DNA of 64,000 nucleotides from Acanthosoma haemorrhoidale (lineage: Eukaryota > Arthropoda > Insecta > Hemiptera > Acanthosomatidae): assembly GCA_930367205.1 (NCBI GenBank), contig OV884013.1, positions 90,335,333 through 90,399,332 on the forward strand, read 5' to 3'. This document shows positions 58,868-64,000 of this stretch, one piece after another. The notes under the pieces were generated by a model. The model had not been told where the DNA came from. It ran no database searches and was given only the letters and a program-made list of their open reading frames with translations. The translations under genes and the position numbers were made by a program. Within the stretch, counting starts at the first letter, position 1. Every line of letters begins with the position of its first letter.

Positions 58868-61342
58868 GATATAGTTGATATAAATCGTTCTTCGTCATAA
58901 ATCTTCTTTTTGACTTCTGAGGAAAGCAATCCTGGGCTATGCACCTTAAGAACAAACATCTTACTCAAAGTGGATTAATCTATGACATTACTCTAAAATC
59001 CACAGTATCCAGTGAAATAAAATAAAAGTTTTTCATGTTAGTAGGCAGACATATCACATCGTCAAGGCTAAAGCCTAGTAATAATTAAAGGACCAAAAAT
59101 TTTAAACACATCAACTGTTATGTTATTGTGCAGCATTTAAGTTAAATAATTAAATCAAAATTTTTACGTTTTTTTAATCGTTGTACGCTTGGTTTTCACC
59201 TAGCTCCATAAATTTCTATTGTGGGAAACTGTATTTTTCAGCAGTATTTTTAAGCCTATCTGGTAAATAGAATTAAATAATAATAATAAATAGTAGATAC
59301 ATAAGCTCTATAACGGAATATATTTCACTTATTTTAAAGTTGTTTCATAGCCAAGCCATTACAAAACAACTATGCATTCATAGACGTGACTCATTTATGT
59401 AAATAATAAGCCACGGCATTTGTCCTCACGAATGCATTGCTTATAGCCATGCATACTGCAAAAACATGCTTAGACTACCAGGAACGAAAACGTGGCAGGA
59501 CAGCGTGCCAGAGACGCGTTAGCATTTAATTTGGTTTTAAGATGGTCTTTAGTCATTTAGGATGTCATCCTAAGCCCACTGAACGGCTCAATTTATCTTT
59601 TACTAAGCACGGCACATTTACCCCTCCTCACTTTTAACATATTATTTTATTTTAATATACTACATGAAGTGAGGAGCATAACTAATTTACATAAATTTTC
59701 AAGAACTAGTAACATAGACAGATGTACGTAATATAGCTTTATTTTATCCTAAAAAAAATAAAATAACAATACTTTTTCCTCCATATCCCCTTGTTATTAA
59801 AAATATAGGTCCTGTAGCTAGGCTACATATTATACTATTTTTTAAATTTGACACTGTGATTTGTGTGACAAAGATGTAAAGGGCATTATACATTCATTGT
59901 CTATACATGTTTAAAAGTGATTTAAAAATATATGACGACATTTGCCAGTGATTATTCGGGGGCTATAGGTTTAAGTCATGTTTTGTGACGTACTGGATCC
60001 CTTTGTAACGGTGTGTGACCTAAAAAGGGTTTGACAACTTTTTGGGACAGATCTAATAGTACCTGCTGCAGTACACATTTCTGCTATTGAGTCCAAGTAA
60101 CCTCATTAGCTAGACATTGAATCGACATCGTTGGCTACATTATCGTTTAACCTTTGATTATAATAGCACGAAGTTGGTTTACAAATTTAAATATTAAAAC
60201 TTTTGGGATAGCTTGCTTTAAGTTAATGTCATTATAAAAAAAAAAATATTTATAAATGCTTTTAAATATTATTTATTGTCCACAATGTAACAACAGAACA
60301 TATTTTGGAATAGACGAATATCTCAAGCCCATATCATACAAATGGTTGTATGAGACAAAACATTAGGTGATACGTAGAAAAGGAATCCTATCAGATTTTT
60401 CTTTTGTAACGACATTTTAAAATAGACTAGGATAAAAGTACGCGAGAAAGAATGGATAATTGTTTTACTTGTTCTTGCATTATTTATCTAGCTCCGATCC
60501 CTTAGGGAGGCTTGGAACAGCGCTAGGCCGAAGAGAAAATTAACCTGGAATAATCTTGGATGAATCCCACAGCAGCAGTGCGCTATTGTGCCGCTACCTT
60601 TTGTCTGTGATTGTCACCGATGTCGGCCTCTCTGATTGATCGTGAGCAGGCTCTCAGACGAAAGCCCCTCACATTGTGGTTGGGGTAGGCAGGGTTCCTC
60701 TTTGTCCTCGTCAGCTCGGCATAGGAGCGCAATTGCGCTCATTCAGTGCGCAATCCTCTAGTGCTATTCCTCGTATCAGGCAAGGCTGAAGGGTAAAGAT
60801 AATAGCAACTCCATAAAATAATTTTTTTTTTTTATTGCTGAGTCCAAATGACCAGACTCAGTCAGGTAAAGGGTGATCGTCTTATTTCTGTGTGACGGCA
60901 GCCGTAAAAAATATTCAATAGATCTCAACTTTTTTATATATTATCCACTCCACCTTAAACTGTAATCATTACTTTTAATCCATAAAAAGGGCCCTTTTGG
61001 GAACTATTTAAGATATAAAAATCTGTTTTTGCCACTGTTAAGAAATAAATTTAAAGTAAAAAGATTTTCATTTATTTTCCTGAAAAAAAGATTTTGCAGC
61101 CTACACCAAAATTACAAAGTGTTTTTTAAAAGTAACAATCATATATATGTTAATGAGAGTGTTATGTATTGGTTATAAAGCTTATAATGTCCTAGAATAA
61201 AGTTTTTGTTTTTTTATATCATTTCAATACAGTGTGTGAAATGAATTAAATAAAACATTACCCTAGTTATTTTATTTTTTTTAATAATTACGTATAAACT
61301 AAATTAACATATTCAAAACAACTATGGATATATTTACATTTA
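58868..61342. other. AT-rich non-coding sequence with one GC-rich island
   Basis: At 60480-60790 a 300-bp GC-rich island contains the palindrome GAGCGCAATTGCGCTC, but no frame or RNA family I know. The rest shows nothing. Confidence 0.4.
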
Positions 61343-61804
61343 TGTACCTTCTGTACTTATTCTCAGCAGATTCTTACGTCCAAACAACGATTATTATCTA
61401 TTATTATATTCCTTTATTGTGCTATAATTACAATCTGCCTTTTATAAGGCAATAAGTAATTAAGATAAATGCTCTCATTCATACCATATTTACAGTTCAT
61501 CATTCACTCGCTCATTCATACAATATTTACAGACAGCCCAGAGACCTCCCAAATCCACATGCGAAGAGAAAGCGGAGTCTTGGGAAGTCCCCCACGCTCC
61601 TATGTCAGCCGCGTTACCGCATACTAGCCAGTGGAGGCTGACCAAGAGCGCGAGAGCCACAGACGCTCAGGACATGATTGGAGAAACTGGCCATTGCCAG
61701 GACTCCCACTGTCACGCGTTTATAGCAGGTCACGAGGCCACTGCCGTTTCAGTCTCCGAGGTGGATTATAGGGATGAGTGGCGCAGTGCAATGACTGTGC
61801 TACA
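61343..61804 (-). repeat. LTR-like relic, minus orientation
   Basis: Read on the minus strand: TGTAGCACAGTC start, GC-rich first half, TATAAAAGGCAG (TATA-like) near 61440, ACAATAAAGG (polyadenylation-like) near 61418, end GGTACA at 61343. The second half matches the relic at 56798-56970 in reverse. It abuts a Jockey fragment at 61803. The plus-strand 69-codon frame at 61602-61811 is incidental. No target duplication was seen. Confidence 0.5.
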
Positions 61805-62433
61805 GGATTAGGGTGGTTGGAAAGGCTACTGTGGAATTTCATAAACTTGGAAGGAATGAGTTCTAGAATGTTGGGTATATTAAGGTCGTTATGAAGGGTT
61901 TTGTTGCTGATATAATAAGGGGCATTTACTATTGTTCTCAGGACTGATTGAAAGGATTGGATACGCTTGATGTTCGACTTTTTTGCTGTCCTCCATAGCT
62001 CTATTCCGTATGTCCAGATTGGTTTAAGTATAACTTTGTAGATTAGTAGTTTATTTTCAATTGAGAGATGGGATGTCCTTGTCTGTACAGTTGTCCAAAG
62101 CGTCTGTTTAGTTCTTGTCTTTTTAGTCTCGTATGTGGGTTCCAGGTTAGTCGTTTGTCAAGATGGAAGCCTAAGTACCGTACTGTATCGGATACAGGGA
62201 GAGGAATAGAATTAAAATAAACTAGTGGACAAGACTTGCGACAAAGTGTGAAGGTAATGTGGGAGCATTTTGCTTCATCAACTTTAATCCGCCATTGATT
62301 GCACCAATACTCGATCTCGTCAAGGTGTTTTTGAAGGTTATGGGATGCTATGTCGGGGTCTGGGTGGGATGACAAGACTGCAGTGTCATCTGCAAATGTG
62401 GCCAAGAAGGTGTTGGAAGTAGAGGGATTATTA
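61803..62433 (-). pseudogene. Second Jockey-clade LINE copy, RT fragment
   Basis: The minus strand keeps the RT palm FATFADDTAVLSSHPDPD (about 62405-62350; ADD is part of the FADD catalytic motif) and continues through EYWCNQWRIKVDEAKCSHIT to KRLTWNPH and the 3' end. It is closely similar to 14079-14695 and is 5'-truncated at about 62433, as LINE copies often are. The frame is open here for about 130 codons, so this copy is less decayed than the first. It ends at the same 3' base as the other copy, without a poly(A) tail. Confidence 0.85.
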
Positions 62434-63010
62434 TCTAAAATAAGTTTAAGTAAATCATCCCAAGCACTACAATATGCCAGGTTCATTACATGGTCAATAA
62501 ACTGCATCACAAGCACTATAATATGCCAGGTTCATTTAGTTAGGTGGTCAATATACCACAACAAGAGGAACCTATGAAGTGAAACCAATAAACAGGTTTT
62601 GATGTTTTCTTTTTCCTAGCAGTTTTCTTCGAGTCTCTTAGACTGCTTATTGGGCCATGTAACTCAGATTGGACTTCTTTATCGACGCGATAGCCAATTA
62701 CTTGGACCAAGCCCCCCCCCCCCGTAACAACTTCCGTTAATTGTTTTCCTCTTCCCCCTTTTCTTTCCAGCATACCTGGAAACTTTATTAGATTCTGCAT
62801 TACTCTACTCTGTCAACACAATTTCGATGTTCAAAAATTTCTCATGGTCTAAACATATTTATATTAAAAAGCTGATTGTACTTTAGTTAAGTAGTAATAT
62901 CGAATATAAATAAAATAGAAACTAAGGAAAAATTTTGTTCCTCTCAATAACATGAAATTCACCACAAATCAACCATAAATTCAAATATATTCCACAAAAT
63001 AATACTCACA
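62434..63010. other. Non-coding sequence with a short tandem duplication
   Basis: A unit of about 50 bp (CAAGCACTAYAATATGCCAGGTTCATT... to GGTCAAT) occurs twice in tandem at about 62463-62555. A C-run lies at about 62711-62722. No gene was recognised. Confidence 0.5.
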
Positions 63011-63464
63011 CTCGATATCTGAGGGTATGCGAAAACCGTCCGGATTCCAAAGGCAAGTGTGAACCGGAGTGAGGCAGACTGGATTGCCGTAGGAGTGCTG
63101 CGAGGAAAATTTGCAGAGCCACAGCAACCGTCGTCCGTGAGGGAGAGGTCTCTCCCAAGGAGGTGCTAGTTTTAGGGCAGAGATTTCAACTAGGAAAGTG
63201 TGGGGTCTGACTAAAGCATAGCGAGGTTAGGAGAGAAGATATGCAGAGGTTTTTCATAAAGAAGCAGTCAAGGTTTTAGAGTTCAAGCAGGGTAGCCACG
63301 AGCCGGAAGTTGCCAGGAGAGTGATTTACAGGGGCAGACCCCCGGCTTAAGTATCCAGCAATGATATATATGATATATTTTTTTCGTGTTATTAACATTT
63401 GTTTGCAATATATATAGAATAGAGTATAGCGTGATTTGTCTTAAGCAGTTAGCAGTCCCTGCAA
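63011..63464 (-). repeat. Truncated LTR of the gypsy-type family (copy 5)
   Basis: It matches copy 3 from the TATCTGAGGGTA block through GTCTCTCCCAAGGAGG to the family terminus, which here reads CCCTGCA. The outer 200 bp (copy 3 left end) are missing. Confidence 0.65.
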
Positions 63465-64000
63465 GGATAAGTAAACTTCTCTGGATTATAACGTTATACA
63501 TGTCATAGCTCCGAAGCTCTATTCCAAGTTCTGTTATTCTTAGATGGATAAAGGTACATTGTATCCGACAAGTCGCGAAGAAATTCAAAGATATTTCCAA
63601 AATGAATCCCCTTTAAACTTCTATTAATTATTTGTATTTGATTGTTTACTATACATAAATGTATGTTCGCTGTCAGTTTGTATCTCACTTTCTTGTTTTC
63701 TTTTGTGATAATTTTATTGATTTTCATCCAATGCCTTACTGTACAGAATTTTTCATATTGTTGTTTTTTTTTTTGGTTCTTATAGGTGGATGCTATGGCA
63801 TTTATTATTAAAAACGGGTAAACAATTTTATTTTTATTTCATAAGTATTATTATCATTGCTATCGTGGTATGATAATGCACACTTTATTTTACAATATTA
63901 CTGCAATCTTGTTTTTGTTTTCTTTTTTATTGTTGTTATAATTTATTTTATTTGCCAGATGTGAATTTTTAATATCAACATTAATGTTGTTCATAGGAGT
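63465..64000. other. AT-rich non-coding sequence
   Basis: Nothing was recognised up to the window end. Confidence 0.45.

Overview
The window looks like an AT-rich metazoan, most likely arthropod, chromosome segment. There are no operons or Shine-Dalgarno-like starts. Almost every long reading frame belongs to a retrotransposon or DNA transposon, and the one host gene I can support is split into GC-richer exons with GT/AG borders. The species cannot be fixed from the sequence. The Jockey-type LINEs, Ty3/gypsy elements and DUF4817-type transposase all suit an arthropod.

Host gene: two minus-strand exons at 11010-10842 and 4442-4216 encode the second APCDD1 domain of an Apcdd1-like (Wnt-antagonist family) membrane protein. 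They are separated by a 6.4 kb AT-rich intron and splice together in phase 1. Other exons must lie outside the window or were not recognised.

Mobile elements, left to right: (1) 1-3112 (+), a rearranged Ty3/gypsy with an intact pol ORF, a 3' LTR and a 374-base head-to-tail duplicate of its integrase; (2) 13633-13745 (-), a LINE 3' end with a T28 run; (3) 14079-17930 (-), a decayed Jockey-clade LINE; (4) 21318-25855 (+), a complete LTR element with near-identical LTRs but a wrecked, RT-less coding region; (5) 26640-30006 (-), a decayed Ty3/gypsy; (6) 30130-30790 (+), an internally deleted DUF4817-type transposase; (7) 37200-37830 (-), a LINE fragment; (8) a solo LTR at 38297-39095 with a 5-bp target duplication and four relatives near 49.8, 52.2, 58.0 and 63.0 kb; (9) 42560-43150 (-), a broken copy of a repeat-borne protein family; (10) 53400-55030 (-), a gypsy fragment with its palm deleted; (11) two inverted LTR-like relics at 56.8 and 61.4 kb; (12) 61803-62433 (-), a second Jockey copy.

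The remaining roughly 60 percent is AT-rich sequence with microsatellites, homopolymer runs and a possible tRNA-like relic at 18.0 kb, and no gene I can defend. I did not find a convincing undescribed system. The best leads are the LTR element that appears to have moved although it lacks its own enzymes, the head-to-tail gypsy join, the mosaic solo-LTR family, and the unnamed protein family at 43 kb.
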